Positions 11,801 through 24,680 of a DNA stretch of 64,000 nucleotides are shown one piece after another. Made by a program: the position numbers and the translations under genes. Below the pieces are notes generated by a model that saw nothing but the letters and a program-made list of their open reading frames with translations, was not told the origin of the DNA and ran no database searches. This DNA is from Penelope pileata (lineage: Eukaryota; Chordata; Aves; Galliformes; Cracidae). Each line of letters opens with the position of its first letter. Position 1 is the stretch's first letter. The stretch covers positions 410,896 through 474,895 of the forward strand of contig WBMW01000170.1 of the NCBI GenBank assembly GCA_013396635.1, written 5' to 3'.

Positions 11801-14800
11801 AAAAAAACCAGGAGCTTTTGGAAAAGTGAGTGCTTCCAATCGTGATTGAAAACGAATCACTACTTTTTCCATAAAATATACATTATACAGAATGGTTTAG
11901 TGTACTATTAAAGCTTTAATCACAGTAGCTTTAATAACAGCAGTTTAATTCCTGAACTACTTTTTGGAAGTTCTGCATGGCTGATCGTGCTTTTGCTTCA
12001 CCGTGTTTATGTTGACTTTTTCTTTCATTAGACCGCAATCACTATGCATGTTTACAGCACTAATCCTAGATGTTGAAATTCTAGATAGTTAAAATATATT
12101 CAGTATCATTGAAGCTACTTTGGGGGAAATGACTTAGCTTTAATAGGGTGAGACCAAATTCTCTGTTTACAGGGATAAATGCTAAAAAAACCCACTGTTC
12201 TAACCCATGGAAGTTTACGTCTGTGTTCCTGAGAAGTTAGTTCTCTTCCTTTTTCTTTTTCTTTATTTTTGGTATGAAATATTATTTTCAAAATGATTTT
12301 AAATGTAATACAGTTGTTATTCTCTTGGCCAACTTTCTGATTTTTGAAATCCCGCTTCACAGTCTCTCCTCACATACAGTTTTTATTTGGAACGTACTGA
12401 GTTTGCGGTTCAAATATAAAATGCTGCTTCTATTCCATTTGATTTGCCATGACAGAAATTTAAAATTTAAACGTAACGTGTAGCATAGATCCATTTTTAG
12501 GTGTTTTGAAGTTGTACTATGCTCCTTAGATAATATATTGTAGTAGCATTTTAATGTCAGGTACGCTCTGCTTTTTTGCTGTAGTCTGACAGTTCAATCA
12601 AGATACAAATTTAGAAACAAATCAGCACTGTCTTTTATATAGTGCCTCTAAATCCACGGTAATTGGTACCAGACCTGGTAAAAGAAAAGGATCGCCCTTT
12701 CATGCTGCCAGTACCAGTGGGTGTTGCTCCACAGCTGCATCATATAAGAAGAGAAGATGCAAGAAAAATTAAAGGATCCTCGCATGCATTTTTCTATAAT
12801 ATACCTTTTTCAGAGTATGAGGTTGTTGGAAAGTTCTCTTGAATTCAGTGTGTTAGCCTGCAGTAAATAGAGCCATATGTTCTCCACGCTTTAACTCTTA
12901 CCTTTTGATAGCACTGGACAATTTTAGTCAGCGTTCTTGACTTCGTAGTTTTGAAACATTTTAAAAAAAAAAACTCAGAAGCCTGTACTTATTAAAGTCA
13001 GAACAGGGAGGATAAGCATGAAAGTGCTGCTGGTGTGTTTGGAGTATGCTGATGTAAAGTAGCTAATTCAGGACTCTGTACAAAAGGCCTTTTTTGGCCA
13101 CTTTGCAATGTGCATTCTGACATTAGCAACGTGAGCTACGGTGCTGTTTGCATCCTTGCTGTCTCTGCTTCGAGTCTTCCTGCTCAGAGCATATATGAGC
13201 TATAGAGTAAGGCTGCACACTCTGGCAGCACAGATGGAGTATTCTGTCATTAGGACTGTTTGTTGCCTGTTGGAACACACAGCATATTTCTACCGTGGCA
13301 TCAACAGTTTCTAAGAACTGAGGTCAAAATAAACAGGTTGCATTGGATGCAGGAACAGTCTGGGAAACAACTTAAAATTCCCTGCTTAGACATAAGCATA
13401 TTCCTAGATACGTGGCTATAAAGGCACTGTCATAGCAAAGTTTTGCTACTGTATACAGATTAGCCTAGATGGGCAGGAGTGCTATTGGGAAGTATTCTAT
13501 GGATGTTGGTATATGTATGCAAAATTGACCTTATTCTATATAAACGAGCAATAACCTTGCAATATTTTTCCTAGCAAGTATGTGTAGTATTTTAGTAAAG
13601 TGAAAGCAATGTCATAGCGCGCATTTTAAAACTACGTTTTGGATGTCAGTAATTGCAGCAGTACACACGGTCCCTTTGATGTCGATAGGATTCTTAACAG
13701 GAGCAGAGCTGCGGTGCTGACAGACAAGCCATGGCAGACTTTGAAGTGGTTTAAGTTGTTCCTGCCCCAAAGTCCCTGCTCCACCCTTCCCTGAGGATTA
13801 GTCCTTCCTCAGCAGAATTTGCAGGCAGGAGTGCATGCCCACACCTTAGCTGCCTCCTTGCAAAACCCACAGGTCCTGCTTAAACCCTGCAAAATTCATG
13901 GCTTTATGCTAAGCTGTGGGAACATGCATAGGTCTGTGCTTGCTGATTCAGCCTGGAGAGTCGTAATCTCCGGCAGCCAGGAGGGGCAACCGCTGGGAAA
14001 GTGACACGGATCTGTGACGGCAAGATCCACCGCGGTGTGACTGTCAGTGCCCCTTCCATGGTGTGCAGGTAGTTAAAGGATCGCTCTGTACACAGACTCA
14101 AATTCCAGGTGGAACCCTGGCCCTGGAGGGATGAGGAGTGTTTTAGCAAGGGATATCAGTGAAGCCATGCTTTAATTTGCAGCATTTAAAAAGCCATTGT
14201 GTCTTTACATAACAGGACAAATACTTGTGATGATTTTGGCATTAATAGGGGAGTACATAGCATTTGCTTTCTGTTGGAATTGGCTGCAGTTACTTACAAA
14301 GGTTTATTCGTATTTGCCTGGTCACCATTCCTTGACGCTTAGTGTAACTCTCTCCTACCTGCTTATTGAACTGGAAAAGCATACACGCACAGCATGGTTC
14401 TAGATGTTAGAAGCTATTTCTCTTTGGTGGGAGGGTTAAATGTAACTCAAGTTTCATTGGTTAAAATTAGAAAAATGAAAAGATTATTTTTTTCCTTTTC
14501 AGAAATGAAATGTTACTGAGCTCTATGGCATGCATAGTAGCAAATAGTTAATGTGAGTTCATGTTGTGGCAGTAGTGAAAAGAGATGTCAAGAGCATTAA
14601 GAAAATTTGCAAGATTAACCTGGAAAGATGTATTTAGTTCTTTAAAAGAAAGAGTAAATAAGAAAGCCTTCCCAAATTTTTCGCTGCTGTCTACTACCAT
14701 TGCCATCTAACTTCTCTTGTTGAGGATTCTGCGGTCCATTTACAGCCAGCCTAACAATATTATTCCTTCTTACCTTCTGTATGATTCTTGCACCACGGTG

Positions 14801-16250
14801 ACAGAGAGAGAAGTATTCTAGAAAACTCGTTATGGGCTGATTTTTCTGTCTTAGCCGTGTTTTCTCTGCTCATGTTGCACTGCTCCATGTCCCCATTTCC
14901 CCCAACACTTTGTCCATCCTTTACAATGACAGGCCATCCCAGCCCACCATCGCCTGCTCCCAGACAGGTCACAGGCTGCTGCTGGCTGGGAGCACAGCTG
15001 GGAGCGCTGCCTCCCCCCAGCTTTTCTGGATCTGGCTCTCGGAGCCCACCACTCGTGGTTGGTACCTCATACATAATATAGATTCTTTCTTCTGAGGCAG
15101 GCTTCCGTACATGTAAGGGGCAGGCTCTCTGGCATGCTTAGACTTGTGCTTTTTGTGTTGTTTTCTAAGTGAGCCTTGAGGGACTTGTTTGCCATCGTTT
15201 GGGACTTCTTAATAGCTTGTGGAGCTCAGTAGCATCTTGATGCCAGAAGTAGAAACCTGTTTTTTCCACCTGTTTTTTTCTTAGGGAATATTGTATACAT
15301 TGAAAATGAAGCTAGGGCACAGATAGAAAAAAAGAAACAAAGCAAAAGCACTCCAGAAATCAGTGAGAATCAGTTGCGTTAGGAAGGTGACCTTCTAATA
15401 AAAGTACAGTAGGTCTGTGCTAGCTGGGCTGAGAGGTACCTCAGGGTGGCCAACTATGACTGCATTTCCTACGAGGAGTGGTGGTGGTTTGTTTTTTCTT
15501 TTCAATGAGTTCCACTCTGCACTATGTTTAGACTTGAGTAATAAACTCTGTACCGAAATGTATGCAGGACTCTATGTATAAAGAGCCAAACAGGAGCATT
15601 TTCAAATGTCAAATGGTAGGAGAAGTTCTAGGTATTTCAACAGTCTTGGTTCCTAGCTCCTTTGTCTACTGCCGTGTTTGCGTTTCTAGTCTCCGTGTTG
15701 CAGTAGCCATAAAACCAGGAACCTGTGTGCAGATCTGTGTGTAGGTCTTGCTGTTCCTGTGCTCTGATTCTCTGTTGCATGTGGAAGCTGCCTGCCTGCA
15801 CAGCAGTATGCTTCAGGAGCTGATAACATTGAATGCAAACAGTAAAAAATAAGTAAATAAAAATAATCAAAAAATATCAGTAGCTGTGGCAGCTGATTTG
15901 ACCCCCACAAGGAAGGATGTGTCAGGGCTGTGTGAGGTTATATTTCTTGTAGAGAGGAACAAAAAATGGCCTGAACTAAGTTGGATTGTGATGTCCAAAG
16001 GAATTTACTGATACTTTGTTCCTTCTCCATTTTGCCTGTTGGTAGTGTAGGGGGGTTACTTATTAGATAGCAATGAATCAAAAATGCTTCAAAAATGAAT
16101 CAATTGTACTTTGGAATTCAAATGCCTTTTGCTCTCAGAGAAAAAAAGCCCTGGTGTCAGATGGGATGCTCTTGGGGTGTCAGAGCAGGGGTTCTAAGGA
16201 GCAGCTGAAATCTTCTCAGTAGAGATTGACTCCAGAAAAGACGCCAGGTA
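8851..16250. other. Long non-coding stretch, no recognised element
   Basis: Mostly AT-rich unique sequence. Modestly GC-richer patches at about 9100-9320 and 14880-15075 give short open frames on both strands with no domain or splice context; they may be very old repeats. I see no RNA gene or transposon boundary. Confidence 0.5.
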
Positions 16251-16257
16251 AGCAACG

Positions 16258-16600
16258 GTGATAAATCACAAAATGATCGTAGGGTCCTTCGAGTTGAACA
16301 GATGAGGAGGCCTCTAATCTGCCCTGCCCAGAGCAGGATCCCCTGAGGTGGGTCAGGGATTTCATCCCATTGGGCCTTGAAGGCCTCCAAGCATGGAGGC
16401 TGGCACAATCTCTCCGTGCAGACTGTTCCATTGCTCGACCAACTTCATGGCACAAAAGCTTTTCCTTGTTTCCAGCCTGAACCTGACATACTTCAACTTG
16501 CTGTTGTCTCATGTCTTCCTGTCGCACAGCACAGTGAGCAGCCTGGCTCTGACTTCTCAGTAACCTTCCCCAGTTGGGTTACTGAGCTGTGACCCCTCAC
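16258..16600 (-). mobile_element. CR1 LINE fragment, 5'-truncated
   Basis: Read on the minus strand, this matches the 3' portion of avian CR1: a 'gcgacagg' stretch, then 'gagcaatggaacag', the 'cttggagg.cttcaa' segment, and a 3' end near 16258 whose last bases resemble the CR1 terminal 'gatcattttgtgat' type tail. Low-coordinate bases are therefore the 3' end of the element, and the 5' end is lost near 16600. CR1 is a non-LTR retrotransposon that normally inserts as 5'-truncated copies with no poly-A tail, as seen here. Substitutions are numerous, so this copy is not recent. The upstream limit is approximate, and any coding sequence it once carried is absent or broken. Confidence 0.85.
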
Positions 16601-18650
16601 CCTTTTCTCACAGCCCCTTGGTGACTGTGGTAGTCCTCCTCCATCTGCCTGTGTTACTGCAATGCTCAGCAAGCAGAGGAGTGGTGGGAGGCCTGGTGGG
16701 GCATTGCTGGGGCTCTTATGTGTAGGTCCAGCGTTAGGGTTGGTGCTGCAAGAGTGATGCTGCTCTCACCAAGCTTGCCTAAGCTGTGTGGGTATTTCTG
16801 CTGGCCATCAGCTGACATCACTGACAGCAGCTGGCTCTGCTGCCTGGCCTGATCTTGGCCTTCACAGCGAGTTTCTGGGTTAATGGTGTGGCATTGCTAA
16901 TTTCAGGGAATCGTTTAGGGAAATATTAGCCTGGATTCAAAAATCAGGACATAGTTTAAATGCTGTAAGATGTTAAAATGCTGTGGAGATTTTTTAATCT
17001 GAAAGGTGATTTTTCGGTGGCTGAGCTGCACGGTTTAAACGTTTATCTGTAAAAGCAATGAGGTGTGTGTGTATGTATCTTAAAAATTGTTAATTGTCTT
17101 GTAATTGCATTAGTGCAGGAGACAAGTCTTTAAGAACAGTATTGAATATCATGAAATTTGTGATTTGATTATAAAATTAAGCCACATTGATAAGATCAAG
17201 GTCTGTTGCTTTTTTGCTTAGTTCAAACTTTGCTAAAGCAAATGCTCATCTAATTTTCCTTTATTTATTTATTTATTCATACGGGGAGCCATGTCTGTGA
17301 AGTTCTAAAACAGTAGTGGCTGTGCTGTGCTCATCTGCGTGGCAGGGTAGTTAAGGTGCTGAGCAGATGAGCCCAGACATTGATACTCTGGGACACACGT
17401 TTGGAAGTATGAACTGAAGTGAATCGTGCTGCCACAATAGAAATTGCTTGGCAAATCCAGCAGCATCTAGTTTCTACAGAAAGTTGCAAGTTTCTGTAAT
17501 CTACATAAAATACTAAATTTACTTGTGCTTATATATTTTATAACATATAATTTAAATATAAAAATACAGATTAATTTTATCAGATACGTGGGAGGTTTTA
17601 TTTACACATTTACCTGTCCAGGACAAGCATTATTTAAAGTAAATTTTGCACTGTGATAACCCCTAGATATTAAGTTTTTAGGATTTTCAGATCTTGCCAT
17701 TGTCAAGAAGCGTGTGTGAGAGCAGGGCAGCAGGAATTCCTGTCTCTGCAAGGTTTGAATCATCCGAGATGCCGCGTTGACACGTGCAGGCTGTGGATGA
17801 GTCTCCTCCGGCACACCGGGCTCGGCCTGTCTCTCACAAGCTGCAGGATGGATTTTTAAGCAGATAGCAGCTTTGTGGAGGTCCTTCTCTCGTTAAAAAG
17901 CACTATCATTCTTCAGCCGTTAGTTAGTCTTATCTGGAGCTAGATTCAAGCTTGTAATGCTGATTCCATCTCTGGCTTCCTGAATGCTGTGCCGTGTTCT
18001 TCGGAAATCTGCAGTGTGAATTTACAGACTGCACAATTAATTGCAGACTGAGGTACTGGGCTCTTCATGCTGGAGAACAACCCCTGTAAGAAATAACCCA
18101 CGGCATGTTTGGGAAGCAGTTATGATACTTCTGTACTGGACAATTCATCAGATCAGGTTTACTCTGTTATTTACAGACTACGTGACTTGTAAGTCAAAAA
18201 GCAGGTGCCTGTCCTTCTCACATCGCTGAAATGCGTGGGGCGTACAGTTCAAAACAATGCCGCCGTCCTGCTTTACAATGCAGATAACTTCTTTTCTTTT
18301 ACAGTTTGCCTCACTGTATAGAGAGCAGTTTGAAATATATGCGTGCGCTGCTTGGTCTGTTGCTTTTTCCTCAGTGGTGCAGGGCAGTCTCCTGACAAAG
18401 ACTGTCATTCTGTGCAGCATGATCACGAAGCTAATGGAATATGATAGAGAAATATCTATCACTGTGGTGATAAAAAGCACGTGAAAGAATAAAATCTTTG
18501 TAGAAGGAGCTGATACAGAATTGCTACCCTTGCACAATTAAAATCTGTTCACTAAAGAATGTCTTGTGCTTTCCTGCCCACTCTGATATAGGATCCAGTT
18601 TTTAAAAATGGATCTTTCTGTACAACTTTGATTCTTGCACTTGCACTTGC
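16601..18650. other. Non-coding stretch with a TTTA microsatellite
   Basis: A GC-richer patch at 16660-16870 directly upstream of the CR1 could be a further degraded repeat. The remainder is unique AT-rich sequence. No exon or RNA gene was found. Confidence 0.5.
17259..17277. repeat. (TTTA)n microsatellite
   Basis: Four to five uninterrupted tetranucleotide units of TTTA type, ending at a diverged TTCAT. Confidence 0.85.
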
Positions 18651-18653
18651 GTA

Positions 18654-19200
18654 CGAGGGCTGCTCTGAACGTAATGCCCCCTACTTTGTTATGTTGGCCC
18701 ACAACGTTAGAGGCGGAGAGATTGAACCTTCCCACCACTATCCCATTCCATGTTGTTGCCGTGTGACAGCTGGCAGCAGAGGGGCACTCTGACCAAGTGG
18801 TGTCTGACATGGAAGTGCGGATGAAGCAAAGGGGTGCAACTGAATTCTTCCATGTGGAAAAAATGGCACCCATTGACTTTCATCGGCGCTCGCTGAACAT
18901 TTCTGGAGAGCAAGCAGTGGCTGTGAGCACAGTGAGGCGGTGGGCGGTGCGTTTCAGCAGTGGTGACAGCGTTGTGAAAGAGAAGCCACGTTCTGGACAG
19001 CCATGCAGATTTTTACAAGCATGGTGTGCAGGCTGTTGTTCATGGCTGGAAAAAATGCGCAGCTAATGGTGGTGACTGTGTTGACAACTGATGTTTTGGG
19101 ACTGAGAATTCGCTCTATCAAATAGTGTTGTTGTGCTCTTTGTTTCTGTTGTAGTTTCTATGGAAATAAATAGGATGCGTTACTTTTGGAGCAAACTACA
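18654..19200 (+). mobile_element. Galluhop-like mariner, internally deleted
   Basis: This is a Tc1/mariner DNA transposon of 547 bp. The first 28 bp and the reverse complement of the last 28 bp agree at 17 positions, including a shared TGCTC followed by a GTAAxGC block, so they are diverged terminal inverted repeats. A TA dinucleotide, the mariner target, precedes the left end; the right end is followed by GA, so the right copy of the duplication has mutated. The interior encodes an N-terminal mariner transposase segment (18797 to about 18995) with a helix-turn-helix pattern, then a C-terminal piece from about 19005 in another frame. The DDD catalytic core between them is missing. It cannot be autonomous. 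From memory it is close to chicken Galluhop. Confidence 0.88.
18797..19066 (+). pseudogene. Broken mariner transposase
   Basis: The open frame of about 89 codons begins MEVRMKQRG and contains the segment STVRRWAVRF followed by a PRSGQP linker, the usual end of a mariner N-terminal DNA-binding domain. From about 18995 the frame reads nonsense; a transposase-like C-terminal run (DFYKHGVQA then WKKC) resumes in the +1 frame at about 19005 and meets a stop near 19075. The junction therefore combines a large internal deletion with a frameshift. The family's catalytic aspartates are absent, so no transposase activity is expected. Confidence 0.8.
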
Positions 19201-19371
19201 GACTTATCTCTTTGTATGTTTGAGATCTAAACGCAGCGTTCAGGTATCTTTTTTATGGCTAACACAAAGGCCGGAAAAAAGAAAACCCTCATAGACATTT
19301 GCTGCTTCAGTTGATACGTATTTCCATGTCAACATTTTTTTTTAATTATTCTTTTTTTTTTTTCTTTTCAG

Positions 19372-19541
19372 CATCTCAGCCTGGATGTAGCCTCCCTGTA
19401 TGTGTGAAATATACAGCAGCAGAATTACAGTTTCAAACTGAAATAGCTCTTCCTTGTCTGAACCATCATTCAAAATGCAGAATGAGCAGTTTCGTATCAC
19501 CTCACCTGCAGGTCTCCCAGAAAATTCTTCTGCAGCTTTGG
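19372..19541 (+). other. Candidate spliced exon with start codon
   Basis: A long polypyrimidine tract (about 19351-19369) ends in CAG at 19369-19371. The body of 170 bp is followed by a strong donor, G then GTAAGA, at 19542. An ATG at 19475-19477 with A at -3 opens 22 codons plus one base to the donor, beginning MQNEQFRITSP. Upstream, this frame closes with TGA, as expected for a 5' untranslated region. Another + frame is open across the whole exon, so an internal coding exon is also possible. An alternative acceptor lies at 19378-19379. I do not recognise the peptide. The exon begins 171 bp after the mariner and about 19 kb from the CpG-dense edge, which would suit exon 2 of a + strand gene, but that link is inference. 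Confidence 0.35.
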
Positions 19542-19550
19542 GTAAGATAG

Positions 19551-22500
19551 AAAAAAAAATCACAAAATGACTGAATTTTAAAGTAGATATTGGTATGAAA
19601 TGTGAAGGTATAATTCTAGGTCAGAGAAGAAGATAGTGTTAGTGGATCGACCTCTGGGCTGAAATGTCTTTCAGAGCAATTCCACATAAGAAAACTTTCG
19701 TGCCTTATTTCTGCATGTAACAAAAACTGGAACCACAGCAAGCCTTGATTTTTAACCAGAAGTACATTTATCTATTGGAATAAATGTTCTCTTTGCTATT
19801 CAAAAATGAAAATGTACATTGTTTTCTCTATTTTTGATAGTATATTTCAAAGCACAGAAGTGTGTAACTTTTAGTGTGAGTAAGGACAGCATGAGTCCCT
19901 AAATAATACAGTAAATTTTGGCTTGCTTAGCTCCCGAGAAGTAGCTGAAATTTTTACACTTCATACAGTTAATGTCATTACCTTGTTCTTAGTGAGTTTG
20001 TTTTGTATTCAGTAATAATATTCATTATCTTACATTTGGTGAATTAAATTGTTCCAGTTTATTTCCTTGTTGCTGTATCAGATTTTCCAGAGGATAGCAG
20101 TACTTTCTCAAATTTATTATTCTTTCTCCTGCTTCTGTTTCAGGTCATACATATAACTAAGATTCATGCCAAAGACCTCGTTGTCTAAATGTGTACAGTT
20201 CTTAATATTGCAGGCATTTACATTCATGGCAGTACTAAATGCTTTTTGTAACAAATAATGGAATGCTCACTTTATAACCTTGGGAATTTGGCCTGGCCAT
20301 GCAAACAATTTATTTTTCATTTGTTTGTAGTCAGACAAGTTTATAATTAAGACAGCAGTGGGCATAAACATTCTTGCAGCCTTTGCATCTCATCGTTCTT
20401 GCTGACTTCAAAGGGAATATTTGTGGTAGAAGACATTGCAGTTGGTAATAAGTGTTTGTGGGAGAGTCAATAGAGACTTTTTTTAAAAAATAAAAAAAAA
20501 TCTGGTTATCCCCTATCCTGGTATCATCTGAATGTCTGCAGTGAAGGCAAAGCATGCATACATATTTTGTTTTTTTTTGTTATTGTTATCATTCCAAATG
20601 CTGTAGATAAAAATGAGTTGTACGCCGATACTACATTCTGGGCACACCCCAGACCACCAGAGATATTAAGGAAAATGTACAAAGACTTATATAACCATGA
20701 CGTCAGTATCTGATTTCTAGAAGTGTCTAATGTAAATTGCTCTTTTGCTTATGAATCCATTGCATTGATCTGTAGCCTGCATGGTCCAACTATGGATTAA
20801 ATCAAGAACAGAATATGACTGCAGGTGAACAGGAATCCTAATGTATTTTGTTTAGCATAGGAAATACGTGTGCTTGCACATATATGCATAAATATATACT
20901 ATTTTGGATTTACTGTGTCCGAGGACAAAGGCCTATATGTGACAGACTTGTAACTCAATGGGTTGTGCATTTTATCTGTCAGTACTGACACAGATGAGGT
21001 CAGCAGAGATACTGGTCCTGGACAGACCCTGCTGTGTGAGAAAGAGGGTTCCCAGCAGTGCAGTTTCTCTAAAGGGCGTTTGAGTCTATGATTTGATTCC
21101 AAACACTTCTTGGTCCAAAACAGTATGTGTGTGTTGGCTGTGAAGATGACGTCTCTACAAAATGTCTCTAGGGACATTTTTGGGGTGTGGATCTCCACTA
21201 GAAAGGCACTGGGGAGCTGAATTTCAAGACTTGAAAATAACTGGATAGAGTAGTGATTTCCATTGATAAAAGTTTACCAGTTTGTTGATTTCTGTCTCGG
21301 TTTATGTCCTGAATTGTGTGTTAGAGGTGTTAAAAGCTGAGGTTTGTGTCCCCATATATTTTACACTGAATTTGAAACATAAATAGCTAACCTTAATAAT
21401 CTGATTATAAAAAATAGAGAGGAAAACCAGTCCAGTTAAGAGATGCGTTGTTGTTAAGAAAATAGGTGTTACTGATACCTGTGATACACGTAAGTCTAGT
21501 AATACATTTATCTCTTCAGAACTGAACCTCAGAATAAATTGCAAGATCAGAGACCAAATTGCAGTCTTTTAAAACTCAATCTTCATATGTCTATAGTGAA
21601 GTGATCTAATCCAAGAGGTCTAACAGCATGAAGTCTTGTTTAAGTTAATGTCTCTAAAGGTGAAGGTTCATTCGCTGAGGAAGGAATGTTGCTAACACTG
21701 AAACAAAATAATGCCTGATGATGCTGCCACAAATAATTAAAATAAATGTAAGGAGGAGCTATCTGCAATTGTTAGAACAAATGCTAACCTGTTGAGCAGT
21801 AGAATAAGGCTTTCTCTTTTTCAGTGGTTATTTTGTATCACAACCTTCTCTGTAATAATGTGGATTCTTACTGAAAACTAACTGCTGTATCTTTGGTTAA
21901 CAATCTGACATTCAGCACTCTTTCTCATTTTGTTGGTTCTTGGATTTTTTGGAACATACCTCAAAAATCTTTTAATACTGAGTAAACTTCCTTCAAATAC
22001 GCTTACTGTGGATACTCTCATGGGAGGAGAAAACCATTCTCCATTCTTCAGGTTTCGTGGAAGGGTGCAGTTGACTGTCAGCAGCACTGCACTGCTCCAG
22101 GTAAAAATAGTAGGTGAAGTCAGTCAGTCTGGTCTTGTCTCACCTGTTGCAAAGGGAGAAATGAGGCATTTTGAGAACAGATGCAAACACAGATTCAAAT
22201 TAAGCTGGCTTATTCTGTTTCTGGCCCGGGGAGTATGATGTTCTTAAATGCTCAAATCGGCAGCGGGAGAAGGCTGGCTGAAATAGATACACCGGTGCTC
22301 TTCAACATGTAACTGTTTATTCTGTGCATTACGCCAGAAGAAAAACCTGTAAGAAAAAACGACTGAGCTATAGCTAAATATTAATAAATATATAATTATT
22401 TTGAAGTTTTGAGGAACAAAAGGAGCTCACAAGGAGTAGAGTAAGTAGATAGTTAAATTTACTAGGTAACCTGGAGAAAAGCAGAAAGGTAGTTACTTTG

Positions 22501-24299
22501 AAATATTTCAGTATATGTCGCATTCTTTATTTTCCATAAATTTTAATTTTTTTCAAATTATCAAACAGGTTACCACAAGATTTCAGTCTCTCAGTATTGC
22601 GTGAGTACTTCCAATAATTTGTTTGTATTAGTAATTAATGAAGCTGAATTATTAAACAATGATTACCATATATGAATTGTCCCCATTGGAAGCTATATAG
22701 GCACTTAAAGAGGAATCTGAGACAGGTGAAAATCAGTTGTGTGTATAGTTCGTACGTTTGAAGCATTAGGTGTAATTTCTGTGTAGGAAATAGGGTGAGA
22801 TAGGTGATTTTTTGCAGCTGCTTCAGAAAACTGTTCTAGACAATCCATGAGGAGCTATAGCTTTGTTCTCATTTACCGGTCAGTGCATAGCACTGACGCT
22901 TGCTTCAGACAGTCTGGCACATAAGAACCACCCAGAAGACAGTCTTTAATTTTTCTTTACTTTTTACTTTTAATAAGATCAAAGGTAAGTTTTCTTCAGC
23001 TGGCCTCAGAAGAGGGACAGTCTGGGTCGGCTTTTAAGAAGCAAGATGTCGATGCTGGGTAGGGCTCTGTGTTGAGGTTATTATCGTTCTTCCCTCATCT
23101 TGAGGACTTTGTTCTGTTCCAGCCTGGCGTGACTTACAGAGGACTGTAGCAGTTCTCAAGATTGATAGGAGACTAAGAGAAGATGGTATCTTGAAGCTAT
23201 CAGAGCCTTTTTGCAGGTGATAGCTGGTTTTCTTTGATTAGATCTAGACATGTGATATTCAGGATATGCTTCATGTATGTATTTTTAATGAATCCATTTT
23301 TAATGAGCAAGTACTGCTTCTGCTGTGTGAAGACTCTAGAATACACAGCATCAGTGAAAAGTAAATTTAAGGGCATGTTATTTCTAATGTAAATGTGTAA
23401 TGTAAACTGACATGGTCATAGATGCACAGACTGCTCTAAATTCATGGGTTCATGCCGCACTACTGATACTGATTATAGGGTAATAGTATAAAGAAAGTGC
23501 ATTGTATTCTTTTACCATTTTTAGATGTGATTTAGCAGCTTGAAATAAAAGTCATCAACACAATTTATGGAAGGGCTCTACAAATCGCAAGTAGGTCTCC
23601 TAAAATGGTTGACATAATCAGAAGGTACATCTGTAAACCTGGTTTTACACAACCTGGGATCAAAGCAGTATGTCTTTTCTCTCTGTTTTTTAATTTCACT
23701 TTTCTTAAGGTGAGCAGTATTGGATGATGAAATTATGTGTCCACAAAGTTTGGATTCAGTAAACTGTCCAGAATAAACAATTATTTATAAATAAAAGCAT
23801 GAAAGATAGGTAGTTTCACATCTATATTAGATTTGTTCATAACTGTGTGAAGTATTATTCCAAGGTCTAGAATGAGGCACTGGAACTGAAGTAAGTTGCT
23901 TTCAGTATTCACTGGATTTAAAATTCTTCCTGTTTGGATTTTGCCATGAAATGGTTGAAATCCCAACAATCATGACAAATGACAAGGAATAAAAAATGGT
24001 GATTCCTCTGAAGTTTTGCAGGAGGTGTACTGCCTGCGGATGGCAGACAGTTGGAGCTGTTACTAATGTCGTTCTGTTGTCTGTGTTGCAGCTAATTTCT
24101 AAAACAAAGGAATATTGATCTCACATTCTACTCGGTAATAAGAGCTGCTGCGTTTGCTTTTCTTTGAGTGTTTTCTGACACTGGAGTTTTCATGTGCCCA
24201 CTTCTGTTGTTTTGATAATAAAATAAATCTGACTACAAGGTCTCTCTGCCTATTAACTGCAGTAGGGGCCGCTTGAAAAAGCATGACCCTCCTAAAATT
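19551..24299. other. Unique AT-rich non-coding sequence
   Basis: No transposon family, RNA gene or exon with paired splice sites was recognised. Simple A/T runs occur near 20478-20502 and 20565-20579. A (cut)cag-type acceptor near 20144 has no convincing donor. Confidence 0.5.
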
Positions 24300-24680
24300 T
24301 GTCCCCTCAAGAGGAAATGTCTGATTTTTCAGTTTGTCTTTGATCCCATCTCATCAATGTAATTTTACTCCTTCAAACAATTGAGCCTGCAGTTCATTAT
24401 AGTGCAGGACCGGAGCTCTTCTATTATCGTATTTTTAGCAACAATTATTTTGAGCTTTCAAATTGCATTTGCAAAAAGAAAGGCCTGCATCAATCTCAAA
24501 TCTTAGCCATTAAAATCTGCTGTCATTTACGCTTCCAGGAGAGGCACCAGAGGACTGAATCCAGTGCTGTTGTCCTCGCAAGAGCAGGCCCGTTGGATGT
24601 GAGGTGTTTTTTGGCTTTGTGGCCTGGTGATAATTCGGAGTGATGAAGTCAAATTAAGCTTGCAGAAACCTCTCAAAACA
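24300..24680. promoter_or_regulatory. Possible conserved non-coding element
   Basis: Complex, low-repeat sequence contains an inverted repeat TTGCA-TT-TGCAA at 24463-24474, a C/EBP- or octamer-like arrangement, within a run of AT-rich motif-like words. No repeat, open frame or splice signal explains the segment. Conservation is suspected from its texture only, so confidence is low. Confidence 0.25.
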
